Positions 12,061-19,601 of a DNA stretch of 64,000 bases are shown here, in pieces (positions within the stretch are counted from its first letter, which is position 1; every line of letters starts with the position of its first letter). The DNA is taken from assembly GCA_964035015.1 (NCBI GenBank), contig OZ036004.1, positions 12,402,427 through 12,466,426 on the forward strand. The letters run 5' to 3'. Under the pieces are notes generated by a model that was given only the letters and a program-made list of their open reading frames with translations, was not told where the DNA came from and did no database searches. The stretch comes from Corallium rubrum. Its lineage: Eukaryota > Cnidaria > Anthozoa > Scleralcyonacea > Coralliidae. The translations under genes were made by a program, and so were the position numbers.

Positions 12061-12636
12061 GGTGGCTCCATACAGTTTCTTAAAAAATGGAAAATAAACA
12101 TTTCGAAAAAAAAATAAAACTAAATGTTATGCAACAGTCTGACAATAAAAAAAAAATGGTTGCCAATTACCCTTCAAACTAATTTAATTCGAAAAAAACT
12201 TTGGTGACCCCCAATTTTTTTTCATTAAAACTTTTCTTGAAGTATGAGTAATCAATAGACCGATTTTAAAAAAATTCTGTAGAACGAAAATTTACAAACA
12301 TGATTTTTCCGGGGAAAAAAATTATTCGTTCTACAGAATTTTTTTAAAATCGGCCAATTGATTACTCATACTTCAAGAAAATTTTAATGAAAAAAAAATT
12401 TTTTATGAAAAGAAAATGGGGGGTCACCAAAGTTTTTTTCGAATTAAATTAGTTTGAAGGGTAATTGGCAGCCATTTTGAAACGTCATTGTTCCATAGCA
12501 ACAACTGTTGCTATTTATTTGGTAACAGTTTTTGATTGTCAGACTGTTTAACTATGCATAACATTTATTTTTATTCTTTTCCCCAATTGTTTAATCACGT
12601 GTTTTGGACTCTCAAAAGAAACTGTATGGAGCCACC
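12061..12636. mobile_element. MITE, TTAA-flanked, GGTGGCTCCATRCAG TIR (copy 2)
   Basis: Second copy of the 10527-11045 family with the same tips, the same inner CAGAATTTTTTTAAAATCGG palindrome, and TTAA at 12057-12060 and 12637-12640. The internal sequence differs by indels. Confidence 0.85.
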
Positions 12637-12704
12637 TTAATACAGTTTCGTTGTTTCAGCCGGCGATGCAAAATTCAAATAATTATCATATCTCTCGTTC
12701 TAAC

Positions 12705-12779
12705 CTGGATTCACGATTCTTGTTTCACAAAAATTGTCCGCAAAAAATACCGCCATTTTCTTGAGTAATTCTTCACGAG
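12705..12779 (-). CDS. rnf123: RNF123 exon 20
   Basis: 75 bp, acceptor TTTTTAG, donor GTTAGA. Encodes REELLKKMAVFFADNFCETR then IVNP, matching human ETLTRLAAILAKHFADARIVGT. The upstream intron (12.7 kb) carries the Polinton and the gypsy element. Confidence 0.93.
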
Positions 12780-12902
12780 CTAAAAAATAATAAGAGATCA
12801 CAATTTAGAGTTATTTAATTTAAAATATTATGGTCCGGCCGGGTTTTTAAACAATCCAAAACATTCGGTATCCATTTGGATAGCAAAAACCACTATCCGA
12901 TG

Positions 12903-13213
12903 AGTAGTAATAGACCCCCATATGGCGGATTCATAATTAATTAGGTAAATTGAATTTTTAATGAGCTCTGTCAATATCCTCCTCAGGCTCCTTTGGGACC
13001 CTCTAACCCTAATCTCATTATGCATACGTCATTATGGCTCTTGCTCCTATAGGACACTCTAACCCTATCCAACCCCCTTACCCTGGCTTGTTGCTGAACC
13101 CCCGGTTTTTATTACGTCATAACTGACTCGCGCTCTTCCGAAACACCCTAACCCTAGCTTGTTACTTAACCCCCCTGGTATTCACTACGTCATTCCCGAT
13201 TGGTCTCCGACTG
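12903..13213 (+). repeat. Polinton left terminal inverted repeat
   Basis: Matches the reverse complement of 18320-18629 with few differences (for example GCGCTCTTCC against GCGCATGT-side changes). Contains several CTAACCCTA telomere-like motifs. Divergence begins just after CTCCGACTG. Confidence 0.92.
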
Positions 13214-13600
13214 ATTTCCGAAGTTACGTAAAAGGCACTGGACTTATCTCTTTATAACTAATAGAAACCAACTTTCATTTAAACCCTTAACCCTACTTAT
13301 AGCCAACACTTGTGGGACACGTAGACGTACAGAGCATGCGTACAGTAAACTTTAACAAAATAGACGTTCTTTACAAGGAACTAAAAAGAAAGTGAGAGAG
13401 ACACTTTATATTTTTTATCTGAAACCTTGTCTCGATGAGTATAGAGAGTTTTGGGCAGCCTAAGTGTCTGAATTGGCAGAGCTCGTATAGACTCAGATTA
13501 ATAGCATACATGAATATTATATCAGTTTGGAACTTAAACGGCCAAACAGTTCTTTACCCATTTATTTGGACATATGTGCCGAATTGTCGCTTATTTGGCT

Positions 13601-13807
13601 TTAGTGTATAAAGTAAACGATGCCTTGAATGAAGAAACCGTTCGGAAAGCTGTTCGATAGACATTGAAACACTTTCTTCAGATAAACGGCTGACTCGGCT
13701 ATTTTATTAACGTCGTCAAGCATCTTGTTAATGTTGCTACGGCTGATATTTGCATATTTATCCTGAGTGCACGTGCAGGAGACAAAAGAAAAACTCATTA
13801 GGGGCAA
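13601..13807 (-). CDS. Small ORF of Polinton left arm, unknown function
   Basis: 68 residues from an alternative start; no recognised domain. The segment KYANISRSNINKMLDD then VNKIAESAV is shared with a 26-residue frame at the opposite end of the element (17895-17975), so both lie in an inner inverted-repeat block. Each reads outward toward its terminus. Whether it is expressed is unknown. Confidence 0.4.
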   Translation of the reverse strand: MPLMSFSFVSCTCTQDKYANISRSNINKMLDDVNKIAESAVYLKKVFQCLSNSFPNGFFIQGIVYFIH

Positions 13808-13905
13808 TTAAGAGGATTAAGCGCTTGGGCAGGTCTAGGCGAGAAAGTCATTAGCGTGTACTTTGCATAAGACAGAATTCACAACAATCGGTTTAAAATA
13901 TTTAT

Positions 13906-14579
13906 TTACACAAAAAACTCTTGATTATTTAGTGATCTATCGGTAACACTAGCATATGGGCATACAGTACATCTTATAATCCGAAGGCATGGATCATGAG
14001 TCTTGAATTCTGTACCACAAACATTACATATCAGATTTCGAATAACGCATTTGTTAAAATATTTCCACAAACACTTAGGACACTCAATTACATGTGTAAA
14101 GTTAACAGGATTCTGACAACGTTCGCAATCAACAGGTTCGTCAATTATAGAATTTTCTGATTCTATTTCGGTGTAATCTTTATCGTGTTCGGAATCTTCT
14201 TCGGAGGAAGTTTCTTCGTTTTCGCTCTCTGATTCTGTTTCTTCTTCTGCCTGCGCTAACATTGTCAGCACTCGAACATTTTCGATAAGGTTTTTGTCAA
14301 TGTTAATGTCGGCGAGTCCTTTACAAATACATTTAGACCAGCTGGTTCGGGAATTCCTGAGAAGTAAGGTGATACGCAGTATTCTACCAATTCGGCTATT
14401 TTTGTGTTTGGTATAGTTCTTCCTTGATACACAATTTCTCCTTTGGGATTCCATGTTAAGTTGACATAGGACGCGAGTAAACTATTCAGCAAAGAAGACG
14501 CTGTCGCTTCATCCACTCCGTAGTCAAAGTGTGACAGTATTTCTTTAACACGAAAATCATCATGTAATCTTTCTCCCAT
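13906..14579 (-). pseudogene. Polinton virion-type gene with acidic linker and Cys-rich C-terminus, frameshifted
   Basis: Two overlapping frames look like one gene. The upstream frame (14579 to about 14290, start MGERLHDDF) carries a block LTWNPKGEIVYQGRTIP followed by a SPYFSGIPEPAG segment. I recognise this arrangement from small genes beside the capsid genes of Polinton-like elements. The downstream frame (to 13906) continues with NVRVLTMLAQ, an acidic Ser/Glu stretch of about 40 residues, and a cysteine-rich tail with CERC, CPKC and CNVC pairs that could bind zinc (RING-like or ribbon). The shift lies near 14290-14330. Gene order with 14624-14941 supports a structural role; the exact function is not known to me. 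Confidence 0.55.
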
Positions 14580-14623
14580 CGTGTTCAGGGTTCGAATGAG
14601 GGTCTTTACAAAATATCGTTCTT

Positions 14624-14941
14624 TTATATTAGTTCTGCGAGTCCTTCTAAAACAGGACCAAGTAAGACATCAAGAAATCCTGCGCCTTTTTGAATCAGTA
14701 TCTCCTTTTTTCTCATAAAACTACTTCGGGGACTAGCCAAAGTTGATATGTCGTCGCTATAAGGCTTAACGTCTTCAAGCAAAGCAGGTGATAATTGATA
14801 TTGCATTGACCAAAAGTTCAACATACAATCACAAATGCATCTAATTTGCTCGGGGCTTGCAGTCTCCAACAGAGCTCGCTGTTGAATAGGTTCACTTGTA
14901 CATAAAAGTTCAAGAAACGGTTTGTGCTTTTTGATCAACAT
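14624..14941 (-). CDS. Polinton small virion-associated-type protein
   Basis: 105 residues. It begins MLIKKHKPFLELLCTSEP and has an amphipathic helical body with SPEQIRCICDCMLNFW. The basic region RKKEILIQKGAGFLDVLLG is followed by a hydrophobic tail. Small genes of this layout (basic start, Ala/Leu/Gln helices, Lys-rich stretch, Gly-Phe-Leu tail) accompany capsid genes in Polinton/adintovirus-type elements, and this assignment rests on that resemblance. It is intact and lies 45 bp upstream of the frameshifted gene in the same direction, suggesting co-transcription. No capsid gene remains nearby. Confidence 0.55.
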   Translation of the reverse strand: MLIKKHKPFLELLCTSEPIQQRALLETASPEQIRCICDCMLNFWSMQYQLSPALLEDVKPYSDDISTLASPRSSFMRKKEILIQKGAGFLDVLLGPVLEGLAELI

Positions 14942-14997
14942 CTCTATTTGACAGTCAGTGTCTAAATGAGGAAAACGCTACCAAAACACACATTTTA

Positions 14998-15371
14998 AGA
15001 GGAGGAGGAGAAAGAGGAGAAGGAGAAAGAGGAGGAGGAGGAGAAAGAGGAGGAGGAGGAGAAAGAGGAGGATGAGGAGGAGGAGGAGGAGGAGGAGAAA
15101 GAGGAGGAGAAGGAGGAGGAGAAAGAGGAGGAGGAGGAGGAGAAAGAGGAGGGGGAGGAGGAAGAGGAGAAAGAGGAGGAGGAGGAGGAGGAGAAAGAGG
15201 AGGAGGAGGAGGAGAAAGAGGAGGAGAAGGAGGAGGAGGAGGAGGAGGGGGAGGAGAAAGAGGAGGAGAAGGAGAAAGAGGAGGAGAAGGAGGAGGAGGA
15301 GAAAGAGGAGGAGGAGAAAGAGGAGGAGGGGGAGGAGAAAGAGGAGGAGAAGGAGAAAGAAGAGGAGAAAT
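14998..15371. repeat. (GGA)n/(GAGAAA) purine array inside Polinton
   Basis: About 370 bp of purines on the plus strand, similar in composition to the 2160-3562 tract. It separates the minus-strand virion-type genes from the plus-strand ATPase fragment, the place where the missing Polinton genes could have been deleted. Frames through it are artefacts. Confidence 0.95.
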
Positions 15372-15378
15372 AAATAAT

Positions 15379-15741
15379 ATGACAATCTCTAGAAATGTTT
15401 ATTCTGCTCATGCTCTTCAACGAGTGAACATGTCTTATGTCTGCAGCACTTGTGGAAAAACGTTTTCTACACTATTCAACATGCAACGTCATATAAAAAA
15501 TTTCCATAAAAACAGTACTTATTCAAGACCAGAACATCTTCTCAATGACGCAACAGTCATGCAGCATCCATTTACTTGCATTGTCGCTGGATGCACACAG
15601 AGTGGTAAAACAGTATGGGTGAAAACGCTTCTTGAAAACGCCAAAACTACGATTAATCCTCCTCCCGAACGTATCATTTGGTGCTATGGGCAATGGCAGC
15701 CCATGTATTTAGAAATGATCAAAACAATGCCACGCAAATGA
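15379..15741 (+). CDS. Packaging ATPase N-terminal fragment with C2H2 finger
   Basis: 120 residues from the first possible start; the ATG at 15430 (MSYVCSTCGK) is more natural and gives 103. A C2H2 finger (CSTCGK, then HIKNFH) is followed by a P-loop, AGCTQSGKTVWVKTLL, of the FtsK/HerA type used to package Polinton and related viral genomes. The ERIIWCYGQWQPMY segment fits the strand after Walker A. It ends at TAA (15739-15741) before any Walker B or sensor motif; intact family members are about twice as long. It faces the integrase tail to tail with only 26 bp between. Probably a non-functional remnant. Confidence 0.7.
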   Translation: MTISRNVYSAHALQRVNMSYVCSTCGKTFSTLFNMQRHIKNFHKNSTYSRPEHLLNDATVMQHPFTCIVAGCTQSGKTVWVKTLLENAKTTINPPPERIIWCYGQWQPMYLEMIKTMPRK

Positions 15742-15767
15742 ACACACATTGTAAGGTACACACATTT

Positions 15768-16850
15768 TTATTTCGTTATATCTTTTACATTATCGGCTGG
15801 TATCCAAGAATTAAAATCTTCAGGATAGCCTAACCATTTTACAAGATACTCTTTACGTTTACCACGCATGCGTAATGTAATTACTCTTTCTATTCTATAA
15901 AAGTCACTATCTGTCTTTGTAACTCTTTGCAATTCCTGTTCGTAAAATGTTCCTTGTAACTCTTCTCCGTGATAATCAGCAATCTTGTACACTGGCGGTC
16001 GTCGGGGTACTCGCTTCGTGATGGTGAACACCTCTTCGGTCCAGTTAGGTAAGTAGCCTTTCTTGAATGTACGTCTTGCTTTGCTAATCCGGACTTGGTC
16101 ACCAGTGTTAAATTTATATTTGATGGGTTTGCTGGACTCATCACCATACAGTTTTTGCCATACAATACTCTCGTTTTCTCGATTGACATCTACCGGTCTC
16201 ATCCCAATACTACGATGTCTCGAATGGTTGTAGGAATACACTAATTTTTGTAGTACATCGGTATATTTCAGCGTATTCTTTGCTGTAAAATATTTCCACA
16301 TTTTCCCCTTTAACGTTCGGTTAAATCGTTCAACGATGGATGCCTTGGTATCGTTGTGTGTTGTAAAAAATCGAATATGTTTGTCCTTCAATAATTTTTG
16401 AAAGCGTTTGTTGGTAAATTCAGTTCCTTTATCGGTATGAAGTGTTTCGGGCTTCCTTCCTTTCTTTAGTATCTTTTCAAAGGCTTTAACCAAACTCCCT
16501 GCAGTCTTTGTTTTTAATGGTTCCACCCACGCGAATTTGGACAGTACATCAATAACAGTTAAAATGTATTTATAACCATTATTTGTTTTACTAAGCGAAT
16601 CCATAATTACTAGATCGGCCTCCCACTCCTCGTCCATCGCTCCAACAATAACACGATTTCGCTTAAAATTATGTCGTACGGCTTTATGCAAAGTATAGGT
16701 ATCTTGCTGTCTAAGCCATGTTTTTATCTTGTTTCGGGATATCTGAAATTTACCATCACTTTTTACGACACGGTATAAGGCATCTACGCCGCCAAAACTT
16801 GCCGGACTTTTTGGGTTGTAATACAGGTCGTGAAGGAACTGTTCCGCCAT
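15768..16850 (-). CDS. Polinton integrase with C-terminal chromodomain
   Basis: 360 residues, intact. Retroviral-type integrase core: first Asp near residue 79 (EADLVIMDS), second at 140 (LHTDKGTEF), Glu at 174 (SIVERFNRTLKGK). These form a DDE triad. The N-terminal region (AEQFLHDLYYNPKSPASFGG) is the characteristic Polinton start, and the C-terminus (about 317-360) is a chromodomain (EYLVKWLGYPEDFNSWIPAD). Known role: inserts element DNA with a 6-bp target duplication, matching the CCGATG found here. Chromodomains are thought to steer insertion to marked chromatin. Of the element's genes this is the only long one with no visible damage. Confidence 0.92.
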   Translation of the reverse strand: MAEQFLHDLYYNPKSPASFGGVDALYRVVKSDGKFQISRNKIKTWLRQQDTYTLHKAVRHNFKRNRVIVGAMDEEWEADLVIMDSLSKTNNGYKYILTVIDVLSKFAWVEPLKTKTAGSLVKAFEKILKKGRKPETLHTDKGTEFTNKRFQKLLKDKHIRFFTTHNDTKASIVERFNRTLKGKMWKYFTAKNTLKYTDVLQKLVYSYNHSRHRSIGMRPVDVNRENESIVWQKLYGDESSKPIKYKFNTGDQVRISKARRTFKKGYLPNWTEEVFTITKRVPRRPPVYKIADYHGEELQGTFYEQELQRVTKTDSDFYRIERVITLRMRGKRKEYLVKWLGYPEDFNSWIPADNVKDITK

Positions 16851-16962
16851 CTAATTCGGATGCTTGTATCACAATTTTCCCCCCACAGCACGCTGATATA
16901 CAGCGAATCTTTCGAAAAATATTACGAAGGGCTATTTGTGGTAAACCTCCACAGCAAGTCAT
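16756..16962 (-). CDS. Small cysteine-rich ORF overlapping integrase start
   Basis: 69 residues from the ATG at 16962, in another frame from the integrase. Contains two CCGG motifs (MTCCGGLPQIALRNIF and CISACCGGK) and a basic helix. No domain recognised. It could be a small gene, an upstream ORF or chance. Confidence 0.3.
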   Translation of the reverse strand: MTCCGGLPQIALRNIFRKIRCISACCGGKIVIQASELDGGTVPSRPVLQPKKSGKFWRRRCLIPCRKK

Positions 16963-17142
16963 GTTCACGCGACAAAGGTTAGAGGTAAATGAATAAAGAG
17001 AAGTCAACGACACGATATATAAATGCAAAACATATTTATTACATATTAAATTAGAATACAAAATTATATAAGTTCAACAAATGTTCAGATTTCCCAAGTC
17101 TGTAGTCAATTCGTTTACCGACTTTTGAAAAAGGTACTCTTC

Positions 17143-17706
17143 CTAGGCTTTTTTATGATCAGTTTCGTGGCTCGTGAATGTCTCTCCAGTCTTTCTGACT
17201 GTATATCGGTAGGATGGTGGCATACTGAACAGAACAGTGGAAAAGGGTTCAAGGGGATCTTCTTCTGGTTTCCATTCAAAAAAGTCACAGCAGTCCTGTC
17301 TTTCGTTAGGACACGAGTAAAACAGACGACCTTGGTTATCACCTTCTTTCTTGACTTTTTGGATACGGCAAACCATTCCATGTTTACACAACGGTTTTGG
17401 ACCCTCGAAGACATCTCCCCATTGCCAAAACGAGCAGGGATTCTCTCGTTGAGAGCAGACAAAGTAAGGTCTCCCGTAACTTTCTCTCATTTTATCTTTA
17501 ACCATTCGCAATGTCGCCAATTTCTGATGAGTAGGACAGACTGGATGTAGACAGCCACTTCTTCGAAAAGCATCTACGGCTTTGCCAAACATGTAACAAT
17601 CTTCTTCAGGGCAGAAAAACTGACAGCTAGGCTTTTGTCCACAGAACCAGAATAAGCCATTCTTGGTCGTTGAGTTAGATGCAAGTTTACCGTGTAGACA
17701 CTCCAT
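17143..17706 (-). CDS. GRF-type zinc-finger repeat protein of Polinton
   Basis: About 187 residues from the ATG at 17706 (MECLHGKLAS); an upstream start at 17751 adds 15. Three GRF-like modules follow one another: CLHGK...FWFCGQKPSCQFFC, then CPTHQKLA...YFVCSQRENPCSFWQWGD, then CKHGMVC...LFYSCPNERQDCCDFFEW. Each has the C-H-C-C spacing and aromatic residues of GRF fingers, which bind single-stranded nucleic acid in TOP3A, APE2 and NEIL3. A role in replication or protection of element DNA is inference. It is intact and lies between the integrase and the right arm. Confidence 0.7.
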   Translation of the reverse strand: MECLHGKLASNSTTKNGLFWFCGQKPSCQFFCPEEDCYMFGKAVDAFRRSGCLHPVCPTHQKLATLRMVKDKMRESYGRPYFVCSQRENPCSFWQWGDVFEGPKPLCKHGMVCRIQKVKKEGDNQGRLFYSCPNERQDCCDFFEWKPEEDPLEPFSTVLFSMPPSYRYTVRKTGETFTSHETDHKKA

Positions 17707-17894
17707 TACGACGATCTTACTCTGACGACAAACAGTAAGTGAATGATACACTAAACGAAGGGACGCTGTTCAACTCTCTATGGTTACACACATATTAATT
17801 AGGTTTTCTTTGTCCAAGCTCTGACGTCGCCCAGACTCGCCCAGACTCGTTCTTTTGTCTACATTACTAATGAGTTTTTAATGAGGTTTTACAC

Positions 17895-17975
17895 ATGGTC
17901 TATGCAAATATCAGTCTTAGCAACACTTGCAATATGCTTGACAACGTTAATAAAATAGTCGAGTCAGCCGTTTAA
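17895..17975 (+). other. Mini-ORF in Polinton right inner repeat
   Basis: 26 codons, ATG to TAA, encoding MVYANISLSNTCNMLDNVNK then IVESAV. It is homologous to the frame at 13601-13807 on the other strand at the other end. The DNA blocks 13687-13757 and 17901-17974 are inverted copies. It may be a repeat relic rather than a gene. Confidence 0.35.
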
Positions 17976-18294
17976 ACCAAGAGAGTTTTATTTCATATGT
18001 TGTCAAGTCAATACATCTCAAATCGTCGATCGTTCTTCTTACGGCTTCTCGAATTGATTCTTCATCCAAGGATCCGTTTACTCTATACACCAGGGTTAGA
18101 TATGCGATAATTCGACCGAAATTGTTAGGGTTCATCTCTTCATAAACGTGTTGAAGACATATTCTTGGTATTTGTTCACTGATACTGTCGAATAGTACTC
18201 GATGTTCTTCTAAACAAGAGCTAAGGTGAAACGACAAAGTGTCTCTGTCGATATCAATGTTATTTTTCTTTAACTCATCGTAAATAATATCCAT
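17947..18294 (-). CDS. Bcl-2-like ORF of Polinton right arm (tentative)
   Basis: 115 residues, mostly helical. The segment VYEEMNPNNFGRIIAYLTLV has the form of a Bcl-2 BH1 motif (NWGRI followed by a hydrophobic helix), with Phe in place of Trp. It is preceded by a helix with ISEQIPRICLQ and followed by an acidic stretch and an amphipathic helix, as in the BH1-to-BH2 interval. Bcl-2 folds regulate mitochondrial apoptosis, and several large DNA viruses carry them. No clear C-terminal membrane anchor; it ends RLTRLFY. The ORF sits next to the right inverted repeat, in a part of the arm with no counterpart on the left. It overlaps the mini-ORF on the other strand. Confidence 0.5.
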   Translation of the reverse strand: MDIIYDELKKNNIDIDRDTLSFHLSSCLEEHRVLFDSISEQIPRICLQHVYEEMNPNNFGRIIAYLTLVYRVNGSLDEESIREAVRRTIDDLRCIDLTTYEIKLSWFKRLTRLFY

Positions 18295-18319
18295 CTTGTC
18301 AAACGTTTACCGTACGCAA

Positions 18320-18629
18320 CAGTCGGAGACCAATCGGGAATGACGTAGTGAATACCAGGGGGGTTAAGTAACAAGCTAGGGTTAGGGTGTTTCGGAAGAG
18401 CGCATGTCAGTTATGACGTAATAAAAACCGGGGGTTCAGCAACAAGCCAGGGTAAGGGGGTTGGAAAGGGTTAGAGTGTCCTATAGGAGCATGAGCCATA
18501 ATGACGTATGCATAATGAGATTAGGTTAGAGGGTCCCAAAGGAGCCTGAGGAGGATATTGACAGAGCTCATTAAAAATTCAATTTACCTAATTAATTATG
18601 AATCCGCCATATGGGGGTCTATTACTACT
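18320..18629 (-). repeat. Polinton right terminal inverted repeat
   Basis: Reverse complement of 12903-13213 over about 310 bp. It ends TACTACT directly before the CCGATG duplication at 18630-18635. The Bcl-2-like ORF starts 25 bp inside it. Confidence 0.92.
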
Positions 18630-18858
18630 CCGATGCATCGTTACTTCAATGCATAGTTGAAAAGTACTTTGACACAGTATTTAATATACCCACTGGAATC
18701 ACAAATCTCTTTGGTCTGCGCTAAACGTCGCACAATAGACGAATTTAATTCAGGTCGAGTTAAACGTCGAATTTCCGTCGAATTTAATTGTTTTTACTTA
18801 GACGCGTTGAGCCTGAAAACGATTTCTTGAAAACAGGACACCGAATTGTCACAGACAG

Positions 18859-19562
18859 TGTTACAATAAGACATTTATTGTAAACCTCGCCCCCCTGCAT
18901 ATAGACCTCGGTATGTATCACGTGAACAATGTAGCGTGGTCATTCGTATGTTAAGGTGGATTTCCATTCAGTGCATTTTATCGCGCGATCGACTTTTTGT
19001 GATCGCTTTCTTTTGAATTGTGGGTTGTCAAGCGGAACGCATTTCATTAGCTTTGGTTGAATACACACATTTCAAAAGAAAGCGATCGAGAAAAGTCGAT
19101 CGCGCGACAAAATGCACTGAATGGAAATCCAGCTTAAAGGTGGATTTCCATTCAGTGCATTTTATCGCGCGATCGACTTTTTGCGATCGCTTTCTTTTGA
19201 ATTGTGGGTTGTCAAGCGGAACGCATTTCATTAGCTTTGGTTGAATACACACATTTCAAAAGAAAGCGATCGAGAAAAGTCGATCGCGCGACAAAATGCA
19301 CTGAATGGAAATCCAGCTTAAAGGTGGATTTCCATTCAGTGCATTTTATCGCGCGATCGACTTTTTGCGATCGCTTTCTTTTGAATTGTGGGTTGTCAAG
19401 CGGAACGTATTTCATTAGCTTTGGTTGAATACACACATTTCAAAAGAAAGCGATCGAGAAAAGTCGATCGCGCGACAAAATGCACTGAATGGAAATCCAG
19501 CTTAAGAGAGCTTAGGAGCAGGTTTACAGAGTTACGTGCAATAATAAAGAAAACTTGAAACA
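18859..19562 (+). repeat. Gypsy left LTR interrupted by tandem MITE
   Basis: 18859-18950 and 19506-19562 match the right LTR; the middle is the triple MITE. TTAA borders the insertion; the right LTR reads GTATGTAAGAG at this site, one base short of TTAA. Confidence 0.9.
18951..19505. mobile_element. Three tandem copies of a 184-bp TTAA-type foldback MITE
   Basis: Copies begin at 18955, 19139 and 19323 with GGTGGATTTCCATTCAGTGC and end GCACTGAATGGAAATCCAGC at 19133, 19317 and 19501. Each is separated by TTAA(A). Copies differ by a few bases (CATTT against TATTT; TTGTGATCG against TTGCGATCG). The palindromic ends contain GCGCGATCGAC. The 74-residue frames repeating here are artefacts. Confidence 0.9.
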
Positions 19563-19601
19563 TGATGTCAGGAGTAGGATTGTATTAACTTGTTTTACAA
19601 C

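Larger units (their letters stand above)
12903..18629. mobile_element. Miniature Polinton/Maverick-type element (5.7 kb)
   Basis: Bounded by inverted repeats of about 310 bp starting AGTAGTAATAGACCCCC and by a perfect 6-bp target duplication CCGATG (12897-12902 and 18630-18635), both hallmarks of Polintons. Contents from left to right: small ORF (-), frameshifted virion-type gene (-), second virion-type small gene (-), purine array, packaging-ATPase fragment (+), chromodomain integrase (-), GRF zinc-finger gene (-) and a Bcl-2-like ORF (-). Family elements are normally 15-20 kb and encode polymerase B, protease, and major and minor capsid proteins; none is visible here. It sits in an RNF123 intron. 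The intact ends and target duplication argue that it inserted in reduced form or lost its centre after insertion. Confidence 0.88.

Noticed and set aside
15890-16189. 99-residue minus-strand ORF inside the integrase
   Set aside because: Out-of-frame shadow of the integrase; no domain.
17125-17550. Plus-strand 141-residue ORF
   Set aside because: Antisense shadow of the GRF zinc-finger gene, which has clear Cys/His patterns on the other strand.
12903-18629. Ginger-type DNA transposon as the source of the chromodomain integrase
   Set aside because: The 6-bp duplication, AG-start long TIRs, packaging-ATPase P-loop and virion-type genes fit Polinton better; Ginger elements lack these.
19020-19436. 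Repeated 74-residue ORFs on both strands
   Set aside because: Caused by tandem copies of a palindromic MITE; mirror frames on both strands give them away.
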